Shown: positions 8,372 through 16,854 of the stretch, piece after piece
Layout: each line of letters begins with the position of its first letter
Position numbering within the stretch: the first letter of the stretch is position 1
Program-made: the position numbers and the translations under genes
Notes under the pieces: generated by a model
Told to the model about the DNA's origin: nothing
The model's input: only the letters and a program-made list of their open reading frames with translations
The model's database searches: none
Origin: Lachnospiraceae bacterium
GTDB lineage: Bacteria > Bacillota > Clostridia > Lachnospirales > Lachnospiraceae
Direction of reading: 5' to 3'
NCBI GenBank assembly: GCA_017521605.1
Contig: JAFXCD010000048.1
Span: forward strand, 1-43,822
Length of the DNA: 43,822 nt

Positions 8372-10750
8372 ATGAACGAAAAAGTATTAAATACCTTAGA
8401 ATATAATAAAATTATCGGACAGCTTGCAGAATTTGCGGATTCTGAACCCGGCAAGCAGGTTTGTCTGGATCTGGTACCCGGCACGGACCTGGAAGAAATC
8501 CGTACTGCACAGGCAGAAACCAGAGATGCCTTATCCCGACTTTTCAAGCTGGGTAGCACCTCCTTCGGAGGCAACAGGGACATTGGCTTTACCATAAAAA
8601 CATTGGATATCGGCAGTACTCTATCCAGCATAGAACTGTTAAAGATTGCAAAGCTTTTGGACAATGTAAACCGTATTAAAACCTATGGACGTAAGGAACG
8701 TGAGGATACTCCTGCCGATAGTCTGGATATCTATTTTGAACAACTGGAGCCGCTGACCTTTTTAGCCAATGAAATCAATCGCTGTGTTCTGGCAGAGGAC
8801 GAATTTGCGGATGATGCCAGTCCGAAGTTAAAATCCATTCGGCGTTCCATGATTAGTACCAATGACAAAATTCACAGTCAGCTTTTGAGTATGGTGAACG
8901 GTTTCTACCGTAGTTATTTACAGGATGCAGTAATCACCATGCGTAACAATCGCTACTGTATCCCGGTAAAATCCGAGTACAAAAGCCAGGTACATGGTCT
9001 GGTACATGATCAGTCAGCTACCGGCTCCACCTTCTTTATTGAGCCTGCTGCCGTAGTAGAGCTTAATAACCAGCTGAAGGAACTGGTGCTTCAGGAGCAG
9101 GAAGAAATCGAGCGCATCCTGGCAGAATTAAGTGCCCAGGCCGGTGCTTATACTACGGAACTGGCTTTAAACCAGAAGCTTATGACCAGACTGGATTTTG
9201 TGTTTGCAAAGGCTAAGCTGGCTTTAGAACAGAATGCTACCGAGCCCCTTTTCAACACAGACCACTATATTAATATCCGTAAGGGACGTCATCCCTTATT
9301 ACCTAAGAAATCCGTAGTACCCATTGATATCCATTTGGGTAAGGATTTTGACCTGCTGATTATTACCGGTCCTAATACAGGTGGTAAAACAGTTTCCTTA
9401 AAAACTGTGGGCCTTTTCACCCTGATGGGTCAGGCAGGTCTGCACATTCCTGCACTGGACCGCTCAGAGCTGTCCATTTTTACGGAAGTGTATGCGGATA
9501 TTGGGGATGAACAGAGTATTGAGCAAAGTTTAAGTACCTTCTCTTCTCACATGAAGAGTATTGTACACATACTGGCTCATGCAGATGATAATTCCCTTTG
9601 CCTATTTGATGAGCTGGGTGCCGGAACGGATCCTACGGAGGGCGCCGCACTGGCCATTGCCATCCTGAATCACCTCCATGACAGAGGTATTCGGACCATG
9701 GCTACCACCCATTACAGTGAGCTGAAGATTTACGCACTTTCCACCTCCTTTGTGGAGAATGCCTGCTGTGAATTCAGCGTGGAAACCCTGCAGCCCACCT
9801 ATCGATTGTTGATTGGTATCCCGGGCAAGAGTAATGCTTTTGCCATTTCTTCCAAGCTGGGTCTGTCAGATGAAATCATTACTGCTGCCAAGGAGCAAAT
9901 CAGTAAGGAAGACGAAAGCTTCGAGGACGTCATTGCAGATTTGGAGCAAAGCCGACTTACCATAGAGAAGGAACAGCAGGAAATTGCTGAGTATAAGGAA
10001 CGCATTCGTACTCTTCAGGAACAGTTGAAGGCAAAGAATGAAAAAATAGACCGTGCCAAGGATAAGATTTTACGGGAGGCTAACGAAAAGGCTCGTGAGA
10101 TTTTGCAGGAGGCCAAGAATGTGGCAGACGAAACCATCCGCGATTTCAATAAATTGGATGCCGGTGCCGATATTAAAGCTTTGGAAAAGAAGCGTCAGAA
10201 GGTGCGGGATAAAATTTCCGAGAAAAATGCCAAGCTGACCCTTTCATCCGGACCGGCTCAGCCTAAACAAAAGGCTTTGGATCCTGCCAAACTGAAAAAG
10301 GGGGATTCTGTAAAGGTAATTTCCATGGGTCTGAAAGGCACCGTAAGCACTCTGCCTGACAGTAAGGGCAACCTTTTTGTACAATGTGGTATTATGCGTA
10401 CCTCTGTAAACGTAAAGGATTTGGCTTTGATTGAGGAAGCTACCATTACCGCGCCAACTTTACAGCGTACCAACAGCGGTAAGATTAAAATGTCCAAGGT
10501 CACCGGTATTTCCACAGAAATCAATTTACTTGGACGTACCGTGGATGAAGCCATTTGTGAGCTGGACAAATATTTGGACGATGCTTATCTGGCACATTTA
10601 CCCAGTGTCCGTGTGGTTCACGGCAAAGGAACCGGTGCTTTGAGAAGTGCCGTACACAGTCATTTGAAACGCCAGAAGCATGTAAAGGAATTCCGCTTAG
10701 GCGAATATGGTGAAGGCGATGCCGGTGTCACCATTGTTACTTTTAAATAG
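8372..10750 (+). CDS. mutS2: Endonuclease/ribosome-rescue ATPase MutS2
   Basis: This 792-residue MutS2 has MutS-like lever/clamp regions, an ABC-type ATPase with Walker A GPNTGGKT (about residues 331-340) and Walker B LFDELGAGTD, a long charged coiled-coil linker (about 510-620), a KOW-like segment (KKGDSVKVISMGLKGTV) and a C-terminal Smr domain (about 716-792) with LLGRTVDEA and VVHGKGTGALR. Family members suppress homologous recombination or, in Bacillus, split collided ribosomes. The start at MNEKVLNTLEYNKI is supported by GGGAGTG; the longer in-frame ATG at 8288 overlaps the promoter. It is followed 11 bases later by a two-component pair. A shorter Smr-less paralogue lies at 23156-25057. 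Confidence 0.92.
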   Translation: MNEKVLNTLEYNKIIGQLAEFADSEPGKQVCLDLVPGTDLEEIRTAQAETRDALSRLFKLGSTSFGGNRDIGFTIKTLDIGSTLSSIELLKIAKLLDNVNRIKTYGRKEREDTPADSLDIYFEQLEPLTFLANEINRCVLAEDEFADDASPKLKSIRRSMISTNDKIHSQLLSMVNGFYRSYLQDAVITMRNNRYCIPVKSEYKSQVHGLVHDQSATGSTFFIEPAAVVELNNQLKELVLQEQEEIERILAELSAQAGAYTTELALNQKLMTRLDFVFAKAKLALEQNATEPLFNTDHYINIRKGRHPLLPKKSVVPIDIHLGKDFDLLIITGPNTGGKTVSLKTVGLFTLMGQAGLHIPALDRSELSIFTEVYADIGDEQSIEQSLSTFSSHMKSIVHILAHADDNSLCLFDELGAGTDPTEGAALAIAILNHLHDRGIRTMATTHYSELKIYALSTSFVENACCEFSVETLQPTYRLLIGIPGKSNAFAISSKLGLSDEIITAAKEQISKEDESFEDVIADLEQSRLTIEKEQQEIAEYKERIRTLQEQLKAKNEKIDRAKDKILREANEKAREILQEAKNVADETIRDFNKLDAGADIKALEKKRQKVRDKISEKNAKLTLSSGPAQPKQKALDPAKLKKGDSVKVISMGLKGTVSTLPDSKGNLFVQCGIMRTSVNVKDLALIEEATITAPTLQRTNSGKIKMSKVTGISTEINLLGRTVDEAICELDKYLDDAYLAHLPSVRVVHGKGTGALRSAVHSHLKRQKHVKEFRLGEYGEGDAGVTIVTFK

Positions 10751-10761
10751 GGGGACTTAAA

Positions 10762-11463
10762 ATGGTTAACAAACAAAAAGTACTGATTGTAGATGATGAT
10801 AACAATATTGCAGAGCTGATTTCCTTGTATTTTACTAAGGAATGCTTTGAAACCATGATTGTAAATGATGGAGAATCCGTAATGCCGGCCATGAACACCT
10901 TCCAGCCCAATCTGCTTTTGCTGGATTTAATGTTGCCGGGCATGGATGGTTACCAGGTATGCCGGGAAGTCCGTGCGAAATACTCTGTACCCATTATTAT
11001 GCTTTCTGCCAAAGGAGAGGTTTTTGATAAAGTGCTGGGACTGGAGCTGGGTGCCGATGATTATATGGAAAAACCTTTTGATTCCAAGGAGCTGGTGGCC
11101 CGTGCCAAGGCGGTACTACGCCGCTATAAGCCCACCGCTTCCACTCCCGAATCCTCCAAGGAAAAATATGTGGAATACACGGATTTAACCATTAATCTTA
11201 CCAATTATTCCGTAACCTATATGGGACAGGTAGTGGATATGCCACCCAAGGAACTGGAGCTCCTTTATTTCCTTGCAGCCTCACCCAACCATGTGTTTAC
11301 CAGAGAGCAACTATTGGACCAGATCTGGGGCTACGAGTATATTGGCGATACCCGAACCGTAGACGTACACATCAAACGTCTCCGTGAAAAAATTAAGGAC
11401 CATGCTAACTGGAGCCTTTCCACCATCTGGGGAATCGGCTACAAATTTGAAGTTAGGAAATAA
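10762..11463 (+). CDS. OmpR/PhoB-family response regulator
   Basis: This 233-residue regulator has a receiver domain (1-120) with DDD at 11-13, phospho-acceptor Asp55 in LLLLDLMLPGMDG and Lys in MEKPFDSKE, and a C-terminal winged-helix DNA-binding domain (about 135-232) with the typical TREQLLDQIWG and RTVDVHIKRLREKI motifs. GGGGGAC precedes the ATG. The sensor kinase gene begins two bases after its stop, so they form a cognate pair, apparently transcribed with mutS2. Targets cannot be read from the sequence. Confidence 0.92.
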   Translation: MVNKQKVLIVDDDNNIAELISLYFTKECFETMIVNDGESVMPAMNTFQPNLLLLDLMLPGMDGYQVCREVRAKYSVPIIMLSAKGEVFDKVLGLELGADDYMEKPFDSKELVARAKAVLRRYKPTASTPESSKEKYVEYTDLTINLTNYSVTYMGQVVDMPPKELELLYFLAASPNHVFTREQLLDQIWGYEYIGDTRTVDVHIKRLREKIKDHANWSLSTIWGIGYKFEVRK

Positions 11464-11465
11464 TC

Positions 11466-12896
11466 ATGAAAAAAACCCTTTATCTGAAATTTGTATTGGC
11501 ATATATTATTTTCAGTGTGTTTGGCATCATTATTATCACTACCTTTATTCCTACCCTGACCCAGGAACATCTGGTAAAGGAAAAAGCCAGTGAATTGTAT
11601 GCTGACGCTTCTCTGATTGCCACCACTTATGCAGAGCAGTTGTATCGAAATGAAACCACTTTGCCGGAAGTAAAAGCACAACTGGACTTTTTAGCCGAAT
11701 GTACTCCTTCCATAATCCAGATTATCAACCCCTCAGGTAGGATTATTCTGGATACCACCGCAGAGATTGATGTGGAAAATGTAAACAGCATCCAAAATTT
11801 TGACTCCACAGCCACCAGTGGCTCTTACTATATGGTGGGAAATTTTTTTAATACTTTTGGTTCCCGTGAAAAATTAAGCGTTTTGGCCCCCATTACCTCA
11901 GACTACAAGGTAAAAGGGTATGTGGTAATACATTATGATATGCAACATATTCTGGATTCCAGCTACAATCTGCTGAATATCAGTTATATCACCTTATCTA
12001 TATTGTTGCTGTTGTCCATTATCATCTTAATCTTCTTTACGGAAATTGTATATCGTCCACTGTGTAAGATTACTACAGCTACGGAGCAGTATGCCGCCGG
12101 TAATATGCATTATGAATTTACCGTGGATAGTGAGGATGAAATCGGCTATCTGGCGGCCTGTCTTTCCTATATGGCTAAGGAAATTGCCCGTTCTGAGGAT
12201 GACCAGAAAAAGTTCGTAGCCAATGTTTCTCATGATTTCCGCTCGCCCCTAACCTCTATACGAGGATACTTGGAGGCTATGCTGGACGGTACCATTCCGC
12301 CGGAAATGCATGAAAAGTATTTAAATATCGTTTTGAATGAAACAGAACGTCTGACCAAGCTGACCAACAGTTTGCTGACCCTGAACAATCTGAATACCAA
12401 GGGTATGTTACTGAACAAGACCCATTTTGATATCAATCAGACCATCCGTAACACTGTAGCCACTCAGGAAGGAAGCTGTCGCAAAAAGAATATCACCATT
12501 GAGCTGATTCTTACCGGTGAAACTCTTTATGTGCAAGCTGATATGGATAAAATCCAGCAAGTGCTTTACAATCTGATTGATAATGCCATTAAATTCAGTC
12601 ACAATAATTCTACAATTACGGTGGAAACTGCGGAAAAGAAGAACAAAATTTTTGTTTCCGTAAAAGATACAGGAATCGGTATCCCCAAAGAGGATATCCA
12701 TCAAATTTGGGACCGTTTCTACAAGTCCGATGCCTCCCGAGGCAAGGATAAGAAGGGCACGGGCTTAGGCTTAAGTATTACCAAAGAGATTATCACTGCC
12801 CACAGTGAAAACATTAATGTTATCAGTACCCCCGGAGAAGGCACGGAATTTATTTTCTCCCTGACTCCTTCGGACCGGGAGGATGAGGAAGAATAA
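11466..12896 (+). CDS. HAMP-domain sensor histidine kinase
   Basis: This 476-residue kinase has a first membrane helix at about 8-30, an extracellular sensor of about 130 residues, a second helix at about 170-195, a HAMP domain (YRPLCKITTATEQYAAGN onward), a HisKA domain with VSHDFRSPLTSIRGYLEAML (phospho-acceptor His) and an HATPase domain with N-box LIDNAIKFS, G1 DTGIGIP and G2 GTGLGLSITK. This is the VicK/PhoR/ResE type. The extracellular part has no recognised ligand motif, so the stimulus is unknown. Tandem hairpins follow the gene. Confidence 0.92.
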   Translation: MKKTLYLKFVLAYIIFSVFGIIIITTFIPTLTQEHLVKEKASELYADASLIATTYAEQLYRNETTLPEVKAQLDFLAECTPSIIQIINPSGRIILDTTAEIDVENVNSIQNFDSTATSGSYYMVGNFFNTFGSREKLSVLAPITSDYKVKGYVVIHYDMQHILDSSYNLLNISYITLSILLLLSIIILIFFTEIVYRPLCKITTATEQYAAGNMHYEFTVDSEDEIGYLAACLSYMAKEIARSEDDQKKFVANVSHDFRSPLTSIRGYLEAMLDGTIPPEMHEKYLNIVLNETERLTKLTNSLLTLNNLNTKGMLLNKTHFDINQTIRNTVATQEGSCRKKNITIELILTGETLYVQADMDKIQQVLYNLIDNAIKFSHNNSTITVETAEKKNKIFVSVKDTGIGIPKEDIHQIWDRFYKSDASRGKDKKGTGLGLSITKEIITAHSENINVISTPGEGTEFIFSLTPSDREDEEE

Positions 12897-12898
12897 AA

Positions 12899-12945
12899 AA
12901 TTGTCGCCCAGCGGCGACAATTACAAGAATTGCTTCACAATTCTT
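12899..12945. terminator. Tandem hairpins after the two-component operon
   Basis: Two stems stand back to back: AATTGTCGCC / GGCGACAATT with loop CAGC (12899-12922), then AAGAATTG / CAATTCTT with loop CTTCA (12925-12945). The A-run before the first stem makes it a good intrinsic terminator on the minus strand as well, so it may serve both convergent operons. Confidence 0.6.
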
Positions 12946-12992
12946 CTTAATCTCCACCACTGTACTCGCACAATTTCCTATACCATAAAAAA

Positions 12993-13013
12993 GAGCTACT
13001 CACCCAGTAGCTC
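12993..13013 (-). terminator. Terminator overlapping the stop codon of the Cys-rich gene
   Basis: The minus strand reads GAGCTACT, loop GGGTG, AGTAGCTC, then a run of Ts. The stem includes the TAG stop codon of the preceding gene, so coding end and terminator overlap. Confidence 0.75.
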
Positions 13014-13235
13014 CATAATTACATCATAATTTTGCGGTTCATGAGGGAATGTACAATTGGTACATTCCTTTATTTTTTTACCATTCTGTTCCAGGTAAGT
13101 ACAGTTTCCCGGGCAGGAATCCATGACATACAAAGGACAATAGCAAAACAGGCAGTTTAGCTCCTGCTGTCCTTCATGACAGGGAAAATATTTACACGCA
13201 GTATTTTGGAAAAATCGATAGGAATTCTCAGTCAT
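12996..13235 (-). CDS. Cysteine-rich small-domain protein
   Basis: This 79-residue protein has ten cysteines in spaced pairs (NTACKYFPCH, NCLFCYCPLY, SCPGNC, CTNCTFPH), resembling the cysteine-rich small domain (PF04071-like) found near cobalamin genes in Clostridia. The cysteines suggest bound metal or an Fe-S cluster; no enzyme activity can be assigned. Its ATG overlaps the end of the ECF S-component gene by 8 bases, so the two are translationally coupled and under the same B12 riboswitch. Its role in B12 handling is inferred from context. Confidence 0.7.
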   Translation of the reverse strand: MTENSYRFFQNTACKYFPCHEGQQELNCLFCYCPLYVMDSCPGNCTYLEQNGKKIKECTNCTFPHEPQNYDVIMELLGE

Positions 13236-13764
13236 ATCGTTTCCCGGCCTCCTTCAAAATTATCCGCACCGGATGATAAAGTATCATCATAATCACAAAG
13301 TTGCCTAATCCATGCAGGATATCAAAGGGAATTCCTGACACCCACTTGGCAAATCCTACGACTAATCCGTTACGAATTCCTCCATTTATAGCCCCAATTG
13401 CAGCATAGGTAAAAGAGCATAAAAAGCCAAAGGAAAAGCCAAACAAAGAAGACACTGTACACCAAAACCATACCGAATCCTGCTTCCGAAATAACCAAGT
13501 AAGGCATACCAGTATGGGCCAGGTATACAAATACATAATCCACCAATCCCCTACTCCATACATGGCTCCTTCAATTAAAACAAATACCGGCACTACAAAA
13601 ACAATTTTTCTACCGAAAAAGAGGGTAAACATAATAAGCAAAAAGCTGGTCATTTCAATGTTCGGTGCCCAGGCCAAAGCCACTTTGCAAACCTCTATAA
13701 GTGCCACCATCATACCGATTAAAGTAATATCCTTTATGGTTAATGCCATTTTTTTCTCTTTCAT
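13228..13764 (-). CDS. ECF transporter S component, probably for cobalamin or a precursor
   Basis: This 178-residue protein has about six hydrophobic segments and an N-terminal pattern (IKDITLIGMMVALIEVCKVAL) typical of substrate-binding S components of energy-coupling-factor importers. S components dock onto a shared EcfA-EcfA'-EcfT module, encoded elsewhere, and fix substrate specificity. The cobalamin riboswitch upstream strongly suggests B12 or a corrinoid. AGGAGGG lies before ATGAAAGAG. It sits between the DUF4430 gene (21-base gap) and the Cys-rich gene (8-base overlap). Confidence 0.82.
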   Translation of the reverse strand: MKEKKMALTIKDITLIGMMVALIEVCKVALAWAPNIEMTSFLLIMFTLFFGRKIVFVVPVFVLIEGAMYGVGDWWIMYLYTWPILVCLTWLFRKQDSVWFWCTVSSLFGFSFGFLCSFTYAAIGAINGGIRNGLVVGFAKWVSGIPFDILHGLGNFVIMMILYHPVRIILKEAGKRYD

Positions 13765-13785
13765 GCTTTCCCTCCTTTCTAATTT

Positions 13786-14205
13786 TTACTCTGCTGTATA
13801 AATGGTATACACAATCTGAAATGCGTCTCCATCATATACAGGCTGGGAATCGAGACCATAATCACAATAGCCATCATTCACATAAAGTGCCCAATAGGAA
13901 CCATTGTTGAAGTCAGTATCCTCGCCATTAACTGTCTCCAAGGTCAGTCCGAATTCACTTTCCGTACCACTGAATTCCAAACCCTTGGCTTCTTCCATAG
14001 CCTGGCGTAAGTACTCTGCATCGGTCTTCAGCTCATATATCTTGGATTCCTGCGCACTGTTGATTACCTCGATAGTAATGGACTTACTTCCTTCTACCGG
14101 CTTAGGACGAAACAGAAAAAATGCTGCTGTCATTGCAGCCAACACCACTACTAATATCCCTACCGCCAAGAGAGCTTTTTTGTTTGATTTCTTTGTCTCT
14201 GCCAT
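13786..14205 (-). CDS. Membrane-anchored DUF4430 domain protein
   Basis: This 139-residue protein has a short charged N-terminus, a hydrophobic segment at about 11-31 (signal or anchor) and an extracellular DUF4430-like domain with SYWALYVNDGYCDYGLDS and GDAFQIVYT. DUF4430 resembles the C-terminal domain of transcobalamin/intrinsic factor, and here it is first in a cobalamin-riboswitch operon with an ECF S component, so a corrinoid-capturing surface protein is a good inference. AAAGGAGG precedes MAETKK. A second in-frame ATG (14265, MISVLLIAFCAQ) also has AGGAGGTG upstream, so a longer form or a leader peptide cannot be excluded. Confidence 0.78.
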   Translation of the reverse strand: MAETKKSNKKALLAVGILVVVLAAMTAAFFLFRPKPVEGSKSITIEVINSAQESKIYELKTDAEYLRQAMEEAKGLEFSGTESEFGLTLETVNGEDTDFNNGSYWALYVNDGYCDYGLDSQPVYDGDAFQIVYTIYTAE

Positions 14206-14290
14206 TGTTTTTCCTCCTTTCGTTTTTTGTGCACAAAAGGCTATCAGCAGGACGCTTATCATTATATTGACACCTCCTGCAAAATAAGAA

Positions 14291-14316
14291 AACCCTCTGC
14301 CATACAGCAAAGGGTT
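14291..14316 (-). terminator. Riboswitch terminator
   Basis: The minus strand reads AACCCTTTGC, loop TGTATG, GCAGAGGGTT (10-bp stem, one mismatch), then TTTTCTTATTTTG. It lies between the cobalamin aptamer and the first gene. CTGTATGG across its loop (14300-14307) can instead pair with CCATACAG (14384-14391 read on the minus strand), which in turn can pair with TGTATGGA (14407-14414). This gives a plausible terminator/antiterminator switch. Confidence 0.7.
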
Positions 14317-14444
14317 ACATGCATACATAGTTATTAAAGTTTTGCGCACTTTAATAAAGCAGATCCTCTTTCGAAAACCTACTCTGTATGGAAAACGACA
14401 ATATTCTCCATACAATTATGTACGAACCAGTTACTCGTGGTCTT

Positions 14445-14655
14445 TTGCGTACCACCCCAGGCAGGTCTTCTGACTTAAGTATCCATACTGCTATTCATCT
14501 TCCCGGGAATTATCCCCCAGTGACCTTCACGGCTTATCCTAAGCCTGTGGAAAAACAGCTCCTCTCTTACAGCGACGAGTTCGTGCAGGACTTACACCTG
14601 CTTCCCTTTTCACCGGACCAAAGTGCATACACACCTCTCCGACACCTGCGATGTT
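14445..14655 (-). promoter_or_regulatory. Cobalamin (B12) riboswitch aptamer
   Basis: Read on the minus strand the region contains the conserved order of a cobalamin aptamer: GGGAAGCAGGTGTAAGTCC, then CTGCACGAACTCGTCGCTGT, GTGAAGGTCACTGGGGG (the B12 box region), and AAGTCAGAAGACCTGCCTGG. This is a class-I-like layout. With the terminator at 14291-14316 it should shut off the DUF4430/ECF/Cys-rich operon when cobalamin is plentiful. The spurious plus-strand frame across it is not coding. The whole interval 14206-14827 is regulatory. Confidence 0.93.
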
Positions 14656-14678
14656 TCCATATTCTTTTATGCAAGGGT

Positions 14679-14707
14679 ATGGTAGCATATTTTAAATCAT
14701 ATTGCAA
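14679..14707 (-). promoter_or_regulatory. Promoter of the cobalamin operon
   Basis: On the minus strand TTGCAA (14702-14707) and TACCAT (14679-14684) are 17 bases apart, just upstream of the aptamer. Confidence 0.45.
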
Positions 14708-14827
14708 GATAATTTGTCAGCTACTGCAACTCCCTCATTTTCTTCCCGAACATACATATAAAGAAATAAATTTTCAAATCATAGTAAATATAGTAATATA
14801 AATATAACAATTCCTAAGGAGGTCCTT

Positions 14828-15409
14828 ATGTGTGGCAGATATTATGTAGATGATGATACGGCCAGAGAAATTGAACGAATTATCCGAATAGCAGATGAAA
14901 AGGTGCGAAATATGACAGCACGAGACATCCATCCCACTGATATTGCACCCATTCTGGTGGCTGATGACCGGACACTTTGTTGTCACATGCAAAAGTGGGG
15001 ACTACCGGGCTTTGACGGAAAACAGGTGATTTTCAATGCCAGAAGTGAGTCTGTCCTTGAAAAGCTCACCTTCCGGGAAGCTATGGACAAACGACGAATT
15101 GTAGTGCCTGCTGCCGGCTTCTACGAATGGAACACGCGCAAGGAAAAAAGTATTTTTTATCGGAAAGACCAACCGGTTCTTTTTATGGCAGGTCTCTACA
15201 ATCCCTATGAGGAAGGCAACCGTTTTGTGATTTTGACCACTGCTGCCAACTCTTCCATGAAACCGGTGCATGACAGGATGCCCTTGCTACTGGAGGAAAA
15301 TGAAATTTTACCTTGGATGCTCAACTTGGATGCCGCGAAGGAGATTTTATTGAAAGTGCCTTATTTGCTGGAGCGAAAAACCGAGTTCGAGCAGTTGAGC
15401 TTATTTTGA
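14828..15409 (+). CDS. SRAP/HMCES-family AP-site shield protein (YedK-like)
   Basis: This 193-residue SOS-response-associated peptidase begins MCGRYY. Cys2 becomes N-terminal after Met removal and in this family forms a thiazolidine crosslink with abasic sites in single-stranded DNA. Other conserved parts are FNARSE, PAAGFYEW (active-site Glu) and PVHDRMPLLL (His). AAGGAGG precedes the ATG. It lies directly upstream of a LexA-controlled Y-family polymerase, fitting a DNA damage tolerance role, although no complete LexA box was found at its own promoter. Confidence 0.92.
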   Translation: MCGRYYVDDDTAREIERIIRIADEKVRNMTARDIHPTDIAPILVADDRTLCCHMQKWGLPGFDGKQVIFNARSESVLEKLTFREAMDKRRIVVPAAGFYEWNTRKEKSIFYRKDQPVLFMAGLYNPYEEGNRFVILTTAANSSMKPVHDRMPLLLEENEILPWMLNLDAAKEILLKVPYLLERKTEFEQLSLF

Positions 15410-15465
15410 GAGTATAAGCATATGGTTCCGGCAGGGATGGTATGTGTATAAACAAATTTTTCCTC

Positions 15466-15494
15466 TTGAAAATCGAACGTATGTTTGTTATAAT
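15466..15494 (+). promoter_or_regulatory. LexA-controlled promoter of the Y-family polymerase
   Basis: TTGAAA (15466-15471) and TATAAT (15489-15494) are exactly 17 bases apart. Between them lies CGAACGTATGTTT (15474-15486), one base off the Gram-positive LexA/SOS box GAAC-N4-GTTC in the core. Bound LexA would block RNA polymerase directly. A nine-codon frame (GTG at 15512, VTEYINHVM) after AGGAGG lies between promoter and gene; a leader-peptide role is possible but unproven. Confidence 0.8.
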
Positions 15495-15547
15495 GGATTC
15501 ACAGGAGGCTGTGACGGAGTATATCAATCACGTCATGTAAGAGTAAC

Positions 15548-16831
15548 ATGAGTTCGAAAAGTATTATTTTTCATATAGATGTAAACTCAGCCTTCCTTTC
15601 TTGGGAGGCTGTTTATCGTTTGGCCCATCGGGGTGAAACACTGGATTTGCGAAAGATTCCCTCAGCAGTGGGTGGTGACATGGCACTGCGCCATGGGATT
15701 ATTTTGGCCAAATCCCTTCCGGCCAAAAAGTATGGTATACAAACCGGAGAGACTCTTTTGGAAGCACAAAGGAAATGTCCGGGGCTGGTACTGGTGCCTC
15801 CCCATTACAATTTATATGAGCAATGTTCAGGAGCTTTCATGGAGATTTTGAGAGAATATTCGGATATGGTAGAGCAATATAGTATTGATGAAGCTTTTGT
15901 GGATATGAGTGCCAGCTGTCATTTGTTTGGAACTCCGGTGGAAACCGCCACTCTAATTAGGAACCGGATTCGGGAGGAGCTGGGCTTTACGGTAAATATC
16001 GGAGTTTCCTGTAATAAACTTCTGGCCAAGATGGCTTCCGACTTTAAAAAGCCGGACCGAGTACACACTCTTTATCCGGAGGAAATCGAATCAAAAATGT
16101 GGCCCTTATCCGTATCGGAATTATTTTTTGTAGGCCGAGCCACTACAAAAAAGCTGTTTTCCGTAGGTATCAAAACCATAGGTGACCTGGCAGCTGCTGA
16201 CCCTGTATGGCTACGAAGTATCTTAAAAAAGCAGGGAGAAATCATCTGGGGCTTTGCCCATGGTGTAGACTGTTCCCCCGTACTTTCTGCTCCTATGCCC
16301 AACAAGGGGTATGGAAACAGCACTACTATTCCTTTTGATGTGGTAGATATACCAAATGCCAAAAAGGTACTGCTGGCACTGGCAGAAACCGTAGGTAACC
16401 GTCTACGGGCAGATAATGTGCAGATTGAAGTGGTGGCAGTGGGTATCCGCTATACAGACCTTTCTTATATGTCCCACCAAAGGCACCTGACCACCTCCAC
16501 CAATTTGACTTCGGAAATCTACAAATATGCCTGTGAACTGTTTGAAGAATTATGGAATGGTGCCCCTATTCGTCATCTGGGGATTCATACCTCCCGCATA
16601 CAAGACAACGATTTCAGTCGCCAGCTTACTCTATTTGATACTACTGACTATGAAAAGCTGGCTCGGATGGATCGGACTGTCGATACCCTTCGGGAACGCT
16701 TTGGGATAGATTCCGTACAACGGGCTATTTTCCTGAATCAACCCATTGACCATATGAGCGGTGGTATTTCCAGAGAAAAACGAAGTGTGGATTATGATAA
16801 ACTGAAACCCTTGCATACACCTAATATATAA
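15548..16831 (+). CDS. Y-family (DinB-like) translesion DNA polymerase
   Basis: This 427-residue polymerase carries the Y-family motifs FHIDVNSAFLSWE (metal Asp plus steric-gate Phe region), YSIDEAFVDMS (catalytic Asp-Glu), the GVSCNKLLAKMASDFKKP block and a little-finger domain in the C-terminal third. It belongs to the ImpB/MucB/SamB-like group of Firmicute DinB enzymes, which copy past damaged bases. It is under a LexA-box promoter and is followed 23 bases later by a small conserved-looking gene. The ribosome site before the ATG is weak (GTAAGAG), which makes coupling to the short upstream frame worth considering. Pol IV or Pol V type cannot be settled here. Confidence 0.9.
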   Translation: MSSKSIIFHIDVNSAFLSWEAVYRLAHRGETLDLRKIPSAVGGDMALRHGIILAKSLPAKKYGIQTGETLLEAQRKCPGLVLVPPHYNLYEQCSGAFMEILREYSDMVEQYSIDEAFVDMSASCHLFGTPVETATLIRNRIREELGFTVNIGVSCNKLLAKMASDFKKPDRVHTLYPEEIESKMWPLSVSELFFVGRATTKKLFSVGIKTIGDLAAADPVWLRSILKKQGEIIWGFAHGVDCSPVLSAPMPNKGYGNSTTIPFDVVDIPNAKKVLLALAETVGNRLRADNVQIEVVAVGIRYTDLSYMSHQRHLTTSTNLTSEIYKYACELFEELWNGAPIRHLGIHTSRIQDNDFSRQLTLFDTTDYEKLARMDRTVDTLRERFGIDSVQRAIFLNQPIDHMSGGISREKRSVDYDKLKPLHTPNI

Positions 16832-16854
16832 CTTTTTGGAAAGGAGGAATCTTT

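Noticed and set aside
14747-14759. CGAACATACATAT, resembling a LexA box upstream of the SRAP gene
   Set aside because: Only the left half-site matches; the GTTC half is absent.
14388-14801. 137-codon plus-strand open frame
   Set aside because: It lies over the cobalamin aptamer and its promoter, has no ribosome site, and its protein is unlike any gene product.
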